Shown here piece after piece: positions 32,643 through 44,375 of a DNA stretch of 64,000 nucleotides; positions within the stretch are counted from its first letter, which is position 1, and each line of letters begins with the position of its first letter. This DNA comes from Mytilisepta virgata (lineage: Eukaryota; Mollusca; Bivalvia; Mytilida; Mytilidae). The DNA is taken from positions 44,160,150 through 44,224,149 of the forward strand of contig CM051514.1 of NCBI GenBank assembly GCA_028015205.1, in the 5' to 3' direction. Both the position numbers and the translations under genes were made by a program. Under the pieces are notes generated by a model. That model saw only the letters and a program-made list of their open reading frames with translations, was not told the origin of the DNA and made no database searches.

Positions 32643-33959
32643 CAGTATAAACAGTATGACAGTCATATAAAAATGATGGCCAGTGTTTACATGAATCCCA
32701 TTTCTACCGCCCTGACATGTTTATGAGTTGAAATCGATACTTAAAAACGCTTCCTTGCAGTAGTTGTTTTCTGCATGGATAATATTGCTATTATATAGAC
32801 TTTTTCTGTAATAGGTTTAAGACATTTTAGTTGAAAGATGTTCGTTGTATCATGAACAGTATATATATTCCAATTTTAAAATGGCTTAACCGTAGAAAAA
32901 GACACAACAAAGACTATATGTTAATATTTTTCTGTTCTAAGAAAATTGGCTAAAATTTCTATATCTTTGATTAAAGAGCGCTTGGTAGGCTTTTGTGTCA
33001 ATATATTTTATCCGTCCTGCTGTTAATGCCGTATTTTGAAGCAAATCAATATATGCGCAGCTGTTGGTCTCTAAGAAACTTGTAAAATCCAGTAGCCTTT
33101 ACAAATTGATAGATTTTCAGCTCAAATTTGGCTTGCAATAGCTAATGTATCAGCTATTGTGTTTGAATGTGTAGAAGCTAATGATTTCATTTAGACTAAC
33201 GACAGAAAATTAGTACATAATCTTCAGGTGTCAAGAGAGTTTATTATGATTATACGTTGAAATGGTTTTGTCACTTTTATACACTGCATTTAAAGGAATA
33301 ATTAAAGTTCAAAATCCTCTGCTGTCATGCTTATTTATTCACCGTTTGCTTAATTAAAGTTTCTGTAACCAAAAAGACTTCAGTCATGTTAATTTAATCA
33401 TTTCATTACACCTCTAATGGCCCTGTTTCGAAATGATTGCTGTCATAACTTGAATTTAGTCGTGTTCCTCTTGTCATGCTTCTGGTATAGCATTGTTACC
33501 TCTTCTCGAATAAGGAATTTTCTCCGGTCATGCTGATTTTATCCTGACTAGTCCATTCAGTTGCTTCTCTGCAGCTCGAGGTGTATAGGTTAGAAATAAA
33601 AATAAAAATAAAACTTATTATAACCTAAGATGTTATCTGATTGTAACTACCTCTAAAGATGAAGTCCGAGATTCTAAAGAGGTCAAATGGTCTGTTGTAA
33701 AAGCAATCAATAATAGATGTATTTTCTACCAAGAAAACTTAATATGCTGCAATACTTATATAATTCTGTTTTAGGCAATGTCTCTAAGACTAAATTATTA
33801 AGAAATTTATTGATAATATGAAACAGGCATGGCCTGGAAATTGAGCGAAGCGTAAGGTTTTTACGTTTGCTTTTTGGTATTTTGAGAAAATGTTAAAACT
33901 TGCGTCGATGTATTTTTCATTTTGTCAGATTTGATTTCATTTAATTTCTTTCATATTTA
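31346..33959. other. Non-coding stretch with one TA-rich palindrome
   Basis: No supportable gene. The only structured element seen is the inverted repeat at 32596-32664. A 69-codon frame at 31855-32064 lacks recognisable features. Confidence 0.4.
32596..32664. repeat. TA microsatellite between inverted arms
   Basis: GACTGTCATACTG starts at 32596 and its complement CAGTATGACAGTC ends near 32664. Next to a run of about 15 TA units there is a second pair, ATACTGC with GCAGTAT. The whole can extrude as a cruciform. Confidence 0.75.
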
Positions 33960-34262
33960 TACACCCGCAAGCAAAGTTTTTAGGGGGTTTATATAGGAAG
34001 CACCCTGTCCGTCCGTCCGTCTGTCTGTCCTCTATGTACCTTTTAAACGCAGCTCTTCCTAAACCGTTCAATGGATTTTGATAAAACTTTATATGAAGGT
34101 TGGGCATCATATGTTGATCTGCATGAAGTAAGATAATTATCGCCGGATGCTTGCAAAGGGAGATAATCCATCTTCAGGGTTTTATATGTTTAAAGTTTGT
34201 AAGCGCAACTCCTATCCTAGTATTGCAAGCGGAGGTATCACTCAGTGGGGTCACTCACAGTT
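33960..34262 (+). repeat. Repeat with a GTCCGTCCGTCC tract
   Basis: ACACCCGCAAGC, a TAGGGGGTTTATATAGG block and CTGTCCGTCCGTCCGTCTG are followed by CCTAAACCGTTCAATGG. The copy at 54938-55240 has the same order (GGGGTATATAG, then GTCCGTCCGTCTGTCC) with a different core. It ends near TTGCAAGCGGAGGT, weakly complementary to its start. Confidence 0.6.
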
Positions 34263-35495
34263 CTAGTTACTTTTATTTTGATTACATATTGATAGTCTAA
34301 AAAGTCCATAAATATTTTTTCGTTCAAGATACTCTTATTCACATATAATCATACCGGAAGCAAATGGCTGAAAGAGATTTGGCATGGTGACGTCCATGTT
34401 GTTGAAACTTTTTTGATGGCACAGTTCTTCAAATTTCTACATTCGCTTGATTATTTATAACTACAATTGCTTGGTATAGATCACGAATTTGAAAAGCAAT
34501 GTTCAATGTTTTTGGAATATTTTCCAGCTTTATATATGGGTTGCGCTATTACTTCCCTAAGCCCTAGCCAATTCTACAACAGGGCGTTTGGCTTCAGGAT
34601 TAACATTTGGTGTTCGAATCCAATCTTAATTGACTCGATTAAATGGTTCTCCCTCTGAAGGCCATTCGTTCTTAGTTAATTTTCCATCTTCTTCCTACAT
34701 TAAAACTAAGAGGGATGATATACATAGCTTGTTGCGTGAGCTGAAAGTGCCGAGAAAACAAATTAAACACACCAAAGAAGCATGTACGTCCAAAAATATT
34801 TAGACCTTGAGCACAACTAATGTTTAGTAAATCGACTAAATACTATGTATTTAGACCTTGTGCATTAAAAGTGGCGTCACCATTTAATACATCAGTTTAC
34901 TGATCGTGGTTTTTGCTAAAGATGTTGTTTTGTCGCTTCGGTATTCTGTTGTCGATATTGAAATGTTACTATTCGTATAAATACTTCATTTCCATCAATA
35001 AAATTAGCAAATTTAATAACATATATTTGAAATATAAAGATTTAGATAGATTATTTTTCTACCATAGGCTAGTTTGATTTCCCAGTAGTCTCTTGAGGGT
35101 TAATATTGTCTACATTTCTGAAATGAATAAGTTAAGCTACATCAGAAAAAGACAATCAAAGATTTTTAGCATGTTTAGACAGATGATGTCGATGTTTTAC
35201 TCGAATTGTGTTATAAACTATATATCTGTCAGACAGACAAAGAACGAATATAATTTGCAAATTTGCTGTAGTTTTTATTTTAGTACAAAGTAATCTATTT
35301 TATGGTCTTTGTTACAGTAATAATATTAGCAATATTCACATTCTAAAAGATAAGAAGCACCTGATACGAGGAATGAATAAAGAAATGAATATGTAAATGC
35401 CAAAGGCACAAAGACCTAGATTATTTTGTGGTAGTATGCTGAGACATGCCACAAGTTTTTGTGTAATATTTTGTCGCAATTATTATTACCTGCTT
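34263..35495. other. Mostly unrecognised non-coding stretch
   Basis: The part at 34613-34765 shows decayed SINE traits (GTGTTCGAATCC, TCTTAATTGAC, GGTTCTCCC), suggesting a very old copy. Nothing else is recognised. Confidence 0.4.
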
Positions 35496-36060
35496 TAGCT
35501 CACTGGCCCAAGGTGAGCTATTGCCATCAATTGGCGTCCTTTGTCTGTCGTCGTTCGGCGTAAACGTTTCTTTAAAGATCTTCCCCTCTGAAACCACTTG
35601 ATAAATTGGAATCAAACTTTGGTAGAATGGTCATTGGGTGGCCTCCTTCCTAATTGTGTCCGGCATCCCGACCTCCAGCGGACATGGCTACTGTGACTAA
35701 AAGTAGACTAGAGGCTCAGAGGGCTGGGCCTGTATCGCTCACCTGACATGAAAACCGTTTATATTGATGTACTTCAAAGAGAGGTCACTTCTCCCTATCA
35801 TTGTGAAGTGTGGTAAGCCATGTAGGGACCAAATTTTTCTGCATCAAGGTTCTTCTACTTACAGGTCAATATATTCTGAAATTCATCGGTTCTTCAGCAG
35901 TTTTTTGCACGTATTTCCCGTAGGGTTTTATGTCAACCTAAGTCCTCTGCTGATGGCCATCTTGATTGAGGGATTGGCACAAAAGTAGCAACATTGGTCA
36001 ACACTTTATGAGGAACATTCAGGCCATGTTTGGTTTCAATTGAGAGGAAATAAGGAATCT
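35496..36060. repeat. Two family A fragments in opposite orientation
   Basis: A plus-strand head (AGCTCACTGGCCCAAGGTGAGCT, starting near 35499) and short core run to about 35690. A minus-strand copy then begins with the family tail (GCCTGTATCGCTCACCTG, near 35730-35750) and runs through reversed core (GATGGCCATCTTGATTG) to about 36060. The plus copy lacks its tail and the minus copy its head. Confidence 0.7.
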
Positions 36061-36097
36061 GCAAAGTCAGGGTCTGCATTTCCAAAACGGCTTTTTA

Positions 36098-37135
36098 GCT
36101 CACCTAGCTATGCCAGGGTGAGCTTTTGCCATCACTTTTCGTCCGTCGTCCGTCGTTCGTCCGTCCGTTTGTCCGTCCGTCGTAAACTTCTCATTCAAAA
36201 ATCTCCTCTGAAATCCCAAAACCCATTTAGGAGTTGTTGGCCTTTTTTTGTCAAATTTTCAAAATTTTTTCATTCAAAAATCTCCTCTGAAACCGCTGGG
36301 CCGATTAGTTTGAAACTTAATAGGAATGATCTATGACATGTCCTCTACAAACGATCCCCAATGTATTTTGATCTGACATAAAACATGGCTGTCGTAGCTA
36401 AAAATAGAATATAGGGGTGCATGTGTTGTTTTTGGCTTATAACTTAAAACCCGTTACAGATATCAAAAATCTGACTGCGGTAAAATTGATCAGCAGGACA
36501 AGATCTACCTAACCTGAAATTTTGAAGAAAATCCCAAAACCCATTTAGGAGTTATTGCCCTTTTTTCGTCAAATTTTCAAAATTTAACATTTTTCGTCAT
36601 TTATCTCCAAAACTATTTGAGATAGAAGTGAAATGTAAATTTGAAAAATGTTTGCCATGTTGAGATCTACATACCCTGAAATGTTAAAGGAAATCCCAAA
36701 ACCCATTTAGGAGTTATTGCCTTTTTTTGTCAAATTTTCAAAATTTAAAAATTTTTGCATTTATCTCCAAAACTATTTGAGGTAGAAGTGAAATCTAAAT
36801 TGAAAAATATTTGCCATGTTGAGATCTACCTACCCTGAAATTTTGAAGGGAATCCCAAATTCTATTTAGTTATTGGTTTGTGTAATTTGAAGTCGGGTTC
36901 TGTTACATTTAATTAAGGTTCACCCTTATTCCTGGTCAATTATATCAACTTCCTGCCAGGACTACCACCATCAGGGAACATATTTTAACATTAAACCTTA
37001 TGAAAAATAAATCTTCAACAAATTTTCCCTGAACAATTGAACCAATTGCAACAAACTTGGTCAAATAGTTGATTAATTGTCCAATAAAAACCAGACTCCA
37101 GGTGAGCGATACAGGCTCTGGTGAGCCTCTTGTTA
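36098..37135 (+). repeat. Family A element, full length
   Basis: The head hairpin at 36098-36125 starts AGCTCACCTAGC and ends CAGGGTGAGCT. A GTCCGTC-rich tract lies at 36140-36182. Core units repeat the motif AAATCCCAAAACCCATTTAGG near 36210, 36530 and 36690, with ATCTCCAAAACTATTTGAGR-like blocks. The tail CAGGTGAGCGATACAGG..GAGCCTCTTGTTA lies at 37099-37135. This is one of the clearest complete examples of the family. Confidence 0.8.
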
Positions 37136-38505
37136 TGAAGTTTCTCTTCATTTGGCCCAGTGGTTTCACAGGAAAATATTTTTTTAAATCAGCCAATCAG
37201 AAAACAAGAAATGTCTATAGCAGCCATGTTTGTTATTCAAAATGGAACAAAATAAGGGATAAAGGACCTTACATAGACACTTTCTGTCATGTTTAGCTCT
37301 ATTTGGCCCAGCAGGATTTTTTTAAAATCAACCAATCCATATATGTGACAAATTCAGAATGGGTATGGGTGAGATTTTGCTCATTTAAAATTTAGATTGG
37401 GTTGGTACATGTATTGGTGAGATTTTTATTTACATCGACATAGTAATAATAGCTATGTGGTTTGCTATATAAGCTTTCACATTAAAACATTTCTGTTGAT
37501 AACTGTCATAAAGTAATAAATTGATTTCATCTTATTCACTAATGTACTGTAAGAAATTAGAGTAAGTTCTGCTAAATTATTTATTTGTCTTTTTTTATAT
37601 TGTTCTAATTTACTTTAATGTAATCTTTACTGTACAATAAAATTCTTCATCAACAGAAAAAATCACTTCCTCATCATGAGAATAGCATGTTGGAAATATA
37701 AATGCTCATGGCGGCCATGTTTGTCGTCTGATCTGGACAAAATGAGGAAACTTTGTAAAAAACCTTACACAGATGCTTCCTGTCAAGTATCGTTTCATTT
37801 GACCAAGCGGTTTCAGAGAACATTTCTTTATATTAGCCAATCAGAAAAAAACAATTACCCATGGCAGCCACGCTTATCGTCCAATCAGGATGAACACAAT
37901 TAATTACATAAAAGACTGTCCATAGAGGCTTCCTGTCAAGTTTTAGCCAAGGAGTTACATAGAATATTTTTTTTTATCAACCTTTGAGAAACAAAAACTG
38001 TGCATGACGGCTATGTTTGTTGCCCGATCGGCTCGAAATGAGGAAAGTTTGTAAATAACCTCCCATAGATGATTCCTGCCGATTTTCGTTTCATTTGGCA
38101 TAGCGATTTCAGATCTAGAGAAGTTTTTTTTATATTAGCCAATCACAAACAGGAATTGCCCATGACCGCCAAATTAGTAGTCCGATCGGGACGAAACGAG
38201 GAAACTCTATACAGGAACCCCCCCCCCCCCCCCCCCAATATATGCTTCCTGTCAAGTTTTGTTTCATTTGGTCAAGCAGTTTCAGAGGAGAAGATTTTTG
38301 AAAACTCAGCCAATCAGAATCAACAATTGCCCATCGTGGGCATGTTTGTTGTCCGATCGGGACGAAATATTAAAACTTTATAAAGGACCTAACATCGATG
38401 CTTACTGCTAGGTTTAATTTTATTCGGCCCAGTGTTTCAGGGGAAAAAATTTAAATGTAGAAGTTAACAGACGGAAAGACGGACGACGGGCGGCCAGGTG
38501 AGCAA
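37136..38505 (-). repeat. Family A-type element, inverted, with a distinct core
   Basis: On the minus strand it starts with TTGCTCACCTGGCC near 38505, a GTCGTCCGTC-type tract (38463-38490), and units of about 160-180 bp. Read on the plus strand the units carry AGCCAATCAGAAA, CGATCGGGACGAAA and GCTTCCTGTCAAGTTT. A 19-base C run interrupts one unit at 38218-38236. The core differs from that at 36.1 kb, so head and core types can be combined differently. Confidence 0.7.
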
Positions 38506-38529
38506 AAAAAAAAGAAGTGAAGAATTTCA

Positions 38530-39010
38530 TAAATTTCTTTTATAATTGGAACCATACTTGGTAGCAATAGTCCTTAGGAGGTCCTCTTTCAGAATGGTGT
38601 CCAATGACACAAACTGTCAACCAAGATGACCGTCAAAGCCGAACATAGTTTAACATAGAACCCTATCGGAAAATTCATTTAAAAATGTTCTTGCCTGAAA
38701 CTACTGAGCAATTGAAACTAGAGGCAAAAAAAGTCGTTAGATGGTCCTCTTTCAGAATTTTGTTCGATGACCCGGACTTTCAACGAGATGGTCGCCACAA
38801 CAGAAATTATGACCCTATGGCAAAATTCTTGCCTGAAACCACTGAGCTAATTAGAACTGGACTTGGTAGCAGTGGTCCTCAGAATGTCCTCTTTCCGAAT
38901 TTTGTCCGATCACTCAGACTATCAACCAAGATGGCCGAACATAGTTTATCATAGGGGCCTACAAATGTATGGGGAAATTCATTTAAACATCTTCTTGTCC
39001 GAAATCACTG
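38530..39010 (+). repeat. Family A core without a head
   Basis: Three units share GGTCCTCTTTCAGAAT, CAACCAAGATG or a close variant, and GAACATAGTTTAACATAG. They lie in plus orientation directly after the inverted element. They are similar to the core of the element at 54354-54864. Confidence 0.7.
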
Positions 39011-39109
39011 GTTGGGGTTAAAAATCTGTCTCAGCCTAGTACAAAGCTGGGTACATATTCATAGCAAACCCACATGTTCTCGTCCTGATAAGCATGTAGT
39101 AATTGCCAC

Positions 39110-39390
39110 TTAAGGTGGTACCAACACTACAGGGAGATAACTCTTAAAAATCACCAGAGCGTTTTAATCAAATTTAATAAGTAAAGAGAAATTAAGCTTC
39201 TCTATGATCAAAATTGATGTTTGCCACACTGCTATATATTCAATGAAATTATTCCCGTGAAGTGTGAAATTCTATTTACTAAAAAAATCAACATTTATGT
39301 CAACAGGTCAAAGTAAATATTTCCTAAAAATTTTATGAAAATTAAACGAGCCAAATTTATTTTAGTCAAGGTGTTGGGTACCACCTTTAG
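39110..39390. mobile_element. MITE with GGTGGTACC termini
   Basis: The left end TTAAGGTGGTACCAACAC (39110 on) is complementary to the right end GTGTTGGGTACCACCTTTA. The left TTAA, and a right TTTA one base from it, suggest a TTAA target. It is about 280 bp long and has no coding region. I recognise related sequences as frequent in mussels. Confidence 0.75.
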
Positions 39391-40775
39391 GTTAACAAAT
39401 GATCCCTAGATCCAACAAATGCAGAAATTGGCAATATTTAATAAAGAATAGAAATATAGTAAACGTACATAATCAGAGGTTGACTCTTGTTTACTTTTAT
39501 ATATATTGTGAATACTCTGAGGATATGGTAGTTTTAGATACTTTCGTTGAATTTTTGACACAAGTGATTCCATGTAATACTGTATTGAGCAGGGGATACT
39601 CTTCGTTGAAGGCCGAAGACTAAATGAAACAATTAATCCCACGGGATGTGTCTCATTGACGCTTGCCTTACACACACATTAATTTTATATTTTAAATGAG
39701 GAATACACAAGAAAGGCTTTACGTGACAAGGTTGTTTACGTCGCCCTGAAAAAGATTCTTTGGAAAGGGTGTCAAATTAATACTATTGAACACTTGACAC
39801 AGCTATCAGTTTCCCAGGATAAACTTAAAAATTTAATAAATGATGTCTAGAACTTGGAGACTGTTTTACAATAAGAAAAATGCATTGTATCTAGTTTATG
39901 GTTTTGTTTTTTTTTCCTTGAACAGAACAAATATTTCCCAAAGGGAACATTATTTTTCTCCTATGCTTGCGTTCAGAGTATAAACACAATTTTTACACCA
40001 ATAACAAAGTTACCGTATAAAAACATGACACGTTGTAATTAAAATTGTATGACCGTGCAATATTTATAATGGATAATATAGATTTCTTCTGTAGCTTTTA
40101 TAGACCGGATGGCAATGTATATGAATAGAGAAGTTATGTTTATGCAAAGAATATTGTTATATTTATTATCATACTGATATTATGTAACGTAATTAAAAGA
40201 AAATATCTGGGTAATTAATCTTAACTGGATCAACTGAATTCTGATTTTCAAAATGAGACTTGTATGTTTGTAAAGTATCAAGAATTTTGATTTTAAGAAT
40301 TTATCTGTTTTATACTTCATGCTATGTTTGTATCCTTCCGATCAGTTTTGATTCTGCCTCGAGATGGTTATTTACTACTTTGACCATGTTTGAAGTTTTA
40401 CAGATGAGAAGTCCTATATCTGCTCGATTAAATTAAAACAAAATAATTAAAATTAAAGAGTAGCAGTGGTGTACCCTTACATATACGTTTAGGTTGTAAG
40501 AGTGTCATAAAATCTGCGGAGGCAACGCGTCTTGATAGCCTGCATTTGATTAAAGATATACGTGGAGGTTAAAAGGGGAAAGTTTTATGTATATCTTTTT
40601 TATAATATGCAAATTATATTTCAATAACTAAGATCTTTAGATTTCGATCTTGTTTTATCATACTGTATAATACATACATGTATATATTCAACTGTTTTCT
40701 TAGCAAAACTGCCATATTAAGAAGTTATTGGTCGCTATTAAGAAGTTTGTCTATTTCATTTTCATCTATACGTAT
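39391..40775. other. Non-coding stretch
   Basis: No gene or repeat is recognised. A frame at 39406-39675 has no supporting features. Confidence 0.4.
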
Positions 40776-40938
40776 AGATTCTTCTTCAGGCACCAGTGAG
40801 TTATGGAATTTCTCCACCCGATATAGTTAAATTTTCGATTTTCAACACGCGAGCCTTTAGCGAGCGTGTTAAAATCTAAAATTTAACTATTGAGGGTGGA
40901 GAAATTCCATAACTCACGAGTAAATTGAAGGAGAATCT
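40776..40938. mobile_element. Foldback element of about 163 bp
   Basis: The arms pair nearly throughout. AGATTCTTCTTCA pairs with its near complement at the far end. GTGAGTTATGGAATTTCTCC (40796 on) pairs exactly with the sequence ending at 40917. AGTTAAATTTT..AACACGC pairs with GCGTGTT..AAATTTAACT. Only a few bases remain as the loop. A small non-autonomous element is the simplest reading. Confidence 0.8.
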
Positions 40939-41495
40939 GTTTCTCCTATGATTTTCGACAAAGACCTCCAGAAAATGTCGTTGCTATGTAGTTTGTTTAC
41001 ACAGACGTCATTTCGGGACTTCTCTAGTTTATCGTTCCAATAACTGTAGAAAAAAGCGACGGTAATTCCCACGTAGAAATTTAATCACCGGGAAGTGGTT
41101 AAAAATATTATGTATCTTTATCCCACCGATTAAACACGTCAAGAATAGGAGAAAAGAAAGCAATCTTTAATCTTAGCAATGCTTAGAGCTACAGGTAACG
41201 AGGGATGGCGTCATATTATCGTAGTACATTTTATAGATCTTCCTTTGTCTTTTGATATAGAAAGCCACAAATACTTTCTATCATGCTATCAGTTTATAAT
41301 TACAAAGAGCTATAAGATTTAATGAGGTTGTACTTATAAAGGAAGGAGAAGACCACAAATTAAGATTTTTTGTCGCGTCAGGAATTTTTTGGTTTATTAA
41401 GTCGGTGCACATACATTTTTTTACAAAATATATGTAAATGTAATAAATGTGTCAATAGCGTCATAATAGTAATTTGAATCTAGAACACCAAACTC
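40939..41495. other. Non-coding stretch
   Basis: Nothing recognisable is seen between the foldback element and the TTAA MITE. Confidence 0.4.
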
Positions 41496-41895
41496 TTAAG
41501 GATGATCGCTGGTCTAATAGGAAATAAATAGGATATGAAATAGGTGTTTTAGTTTGAGAGAACATATAAATAGTAAACAAAAAAAAGGAAGAAAAAATTA
41601 TAGGTTCATGTGCTCATTTTAGAGCTATAAGGCCTTGAAAATTTGCAGGATATGGGTTTTCTCTGGATTTTTCATTGTCTTTGCATTGGCAATTCAATCT
41701 CTCAAAAATGTATGAAAAAATAAAAAGGATTTCATAAGAGTTTATCAAATACCATTTTAAGGTATATATGATTGTATTATAAAAGAAAGAGTGGGGGTTC
41801 GCGGGCAAAAAATTTCATGTTTAAGAAATGGATAAAACCGGAGGATTACGAAAATCTGACAAAAAGACCAAAACATGACCAGCAAGCATCCTTAA
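41496..41895 (+). mobile_element. TTAA-flanked MITE, copy 1
   Basis: TTAA (41496-41499) is followed by GGATGATCGCTGGTC. At the other end GACCAGCAAGCATCC precedes TTAA (41892-41895), giving 15-bp terminal inverted repeats with two mismatches. The interior matches 49813-50205 in reverse orientation over its full length (for example GTTCATGTGCTCATTTTAGA). TTAA duplication is typical of piggyBac-type transposases, which is an inference here. Confidence 0.88.
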
Positions 41896-42067
41896 TTCTG
41901 TTTTTATTTCCCTCGTGTATATAATTGTGTCCCCTGCTTAGTAACGTTGACACATATTGATGGTCACATTTCCTCCTATAAACAGCGACTCCTAAAATTG
42001 TGAAAGGATTTCAATGAATTTTCAGTACATAATGCAAATGTGCACCTCTTGTTATATTGTTTTAAAG

Positions 42068-42800
42068 ATTTGTATACCCAGGACCCGAAGCAATGGGGGT
42101 AGAATGGATTACCCCTGTTCGTCCATCATAAAATGTTTGGACGCAATATTTTCAGCAACTATAGGTCACAACTAATTGAAATCTGACATGAAGCATGAAC
42201 ATGATTGGTTGTAATGGGTTTACCGATTTTGTACCTTTGGCACATCTGCTTCCTGTTTGACGATGGGGAAATAAATTCTTCACCATATGGCCTATGGAAA
42301 GTTTTGGTCGCAGAATTCTCGGCAACTACACCCAACAACTAATTCAAAGTTGGTGTGAAGCATGACCGTGATGAGTTGTAGAGTGCATACCAATTTTGTA
42401 CCTGTGACACATCTACTTCCTGTTTGACGATTCGCCCATCCATATTTAACCATATTACAGTTGTACCTATGGAAATATTTGGTCGCAAAATTCTCAGTAA
42501 CTACAGGCTACAACTGCGTCAAAGTTGGTGTGAAGCATGACCATGATGAGTTGTACAGTGAGTACCGAGTTTTTTTACCTGTGGCAAATCTAACTCCTGT
42601 TAGTTGATGTCACCTGACATTTTCACTATATGGAATATGGAAATGATTGCTAAAAAGGTTCTCAGCAACGATGTGCAAAAACTATTCTATAAATGGCATG
42701 AAGCTTGATTATGATGGATTGTAAGGTGGTTTATTGATTTATGCACCTGTGTCAAATTTACTTCCTTTTAGACAATGCCATCTATGTTTTGGACCTATCA
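42068..42800 (+). repeat. Tandem array with units of about 170-190 bp
   Basis: A start block (CCAGGACCCGAAGCAATGG, then TACCCCTGTTCGTCC) is followed by four units with TCTCAGCAACTA-like, TGTGAAGCATGACC-like and GTACCTGTGRCACATCTACTTCC-like blocks, at about 42145, 42315, 42490 and 42660. The layout resembles families A-E, but the unit sequence is distinct. Confidence 0.65.
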
Positions 42801-44375
42801 AACGTCTTTGAACTAAGCTTACAGGTATTTTGTGGGGTTTAGATATCAAAAGATGGACTTTCTCATTTTTACTGTAATGGTCAAGATATCAATGTAATGT
42901 TTGAAGATACCCCCAACAGTTCTACATATGGAAGTTTTCTGTGATGAAGTTTTATGCCAGAACTGTTTTGAAAAGCTTGTTTAAAATTCAGCCTGTTTTG
43001 TCATCTACTTTAATTAATATTAGTCCATTGTTCGGAAGTTAATTCAACAAAACGTTACTTCATTAGGGTTTGCAATGTTCTCCAGTTGCAACGAATCCTT
43101 ATCCAGTAATTGATGTTAGCAGGAAACACAAGTTTTCTGTGGAAAACTAAAACCTACGGTGTTTCTTTTTTGATCACATGTATGTTTGTTTAGGTTCAAT
43201 GCCCAAAGGGTCTCGCATTTTATTTTCAATAATGATAAACATCTTAGAAAAGTTACCCACTACCATGTCTGTCAACAAGCATATAGACACACACATTTAT
43301 ATGCTAAAGAAAAAAACATAGTCAGATATCTCTCGTAACCAAGGAGGTAACCGACCAATGTTTCAAACTAAAAATTGTCTCCCTGTTACATATTTATAAA
43401 TAACGTGGAACAGGAAGATAATGCAGAAATGTTTTGCCTTTTGGCACCAAATAAAATTAATTCACATATGGTGCATTAAACCAGTTTCGATGCACTGTAT
43501 ATGCATATTTTGAATGGCTCAAAAGGATACTCGTTTATCTAAACCTTTGAAAGAGCAAATTTCGTGGGGTAGCATATAATTTGAAATGAGAAAAAGAGCG
43601 TTATATGGGGGTAATTGTCCCATATCCGGCGTGAACTGACCAGACGTGGACACACAACGGTCAAAGTGGGACAGTACACGTCTTATGGGATAGCAAACCC
43701 TTGTACCGTAAACAGGTTATGTTTGATGGCTAAAAGTTTTGACAAGTCTTGTTTCGACAGGAAACAGGTTATTCGGGAAAACTATATGTAGATGTTATGT
43801 GGGATAGTCAGAAAGTACACATAACAATTTCGATAGCTAAAATGTTGGACAGAACACAAATTAACTTTATTGGCGTCCTGTTCTATAATCAAATGTTTCA
43901 TATGTATAACATATCTTGTCAGCATATACTTGTTATGTGAAATGAAGAATGAAAAACTGATACGTAACATGTGGAATGTCTGATCGTTTGAAATGAAAAT
44001 GTAAAAAATTGTGCATGAAGAGAAAATATAGTGCAGTCGGCCTACATAATGTTTGATCATTGGTAGTTTGTATATGTGAACATTTTGTGCATCAAAGTTG
44101 TATCATGGAAAATTACATTTAGGTTGATTTCAAAAATGATATTTTCCAGGAATTTACAAGGCTCGAAATACCCCAAAAAATGAACATAAATGTCTCATTT
44201 AATATAACAACAGGAATACAAAAATAGATTTAAACTTACAAGCACTGTTAGAAATGAATTATAAAAAACATTTGAAGAAATACAAACCTTGTGAAATAAG
44301 GTCAAAATATTAATTGGAATATACTTTCAAATAATGAGCGATTCTTTAGAGTTTGAGCATCATTGTAGGATAAGT
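42801..44375. other. Repeat-poor stretch downstream of the first FN3 frame
   Basis: No gene is supported. The variant polyadenylation signal ATTAAA on the minus strand at 44208-44213 lies about 165 nt beyond the stop codon of the FN3 frame and could serve it. It is not a strong signal. Confidence 0.4.

Noticed and set aside
36040..36336. 98-codon frame with repeated S-V-R residues
   Set aside because: It is the translation of the GTCCGTCC tract of a family A head.
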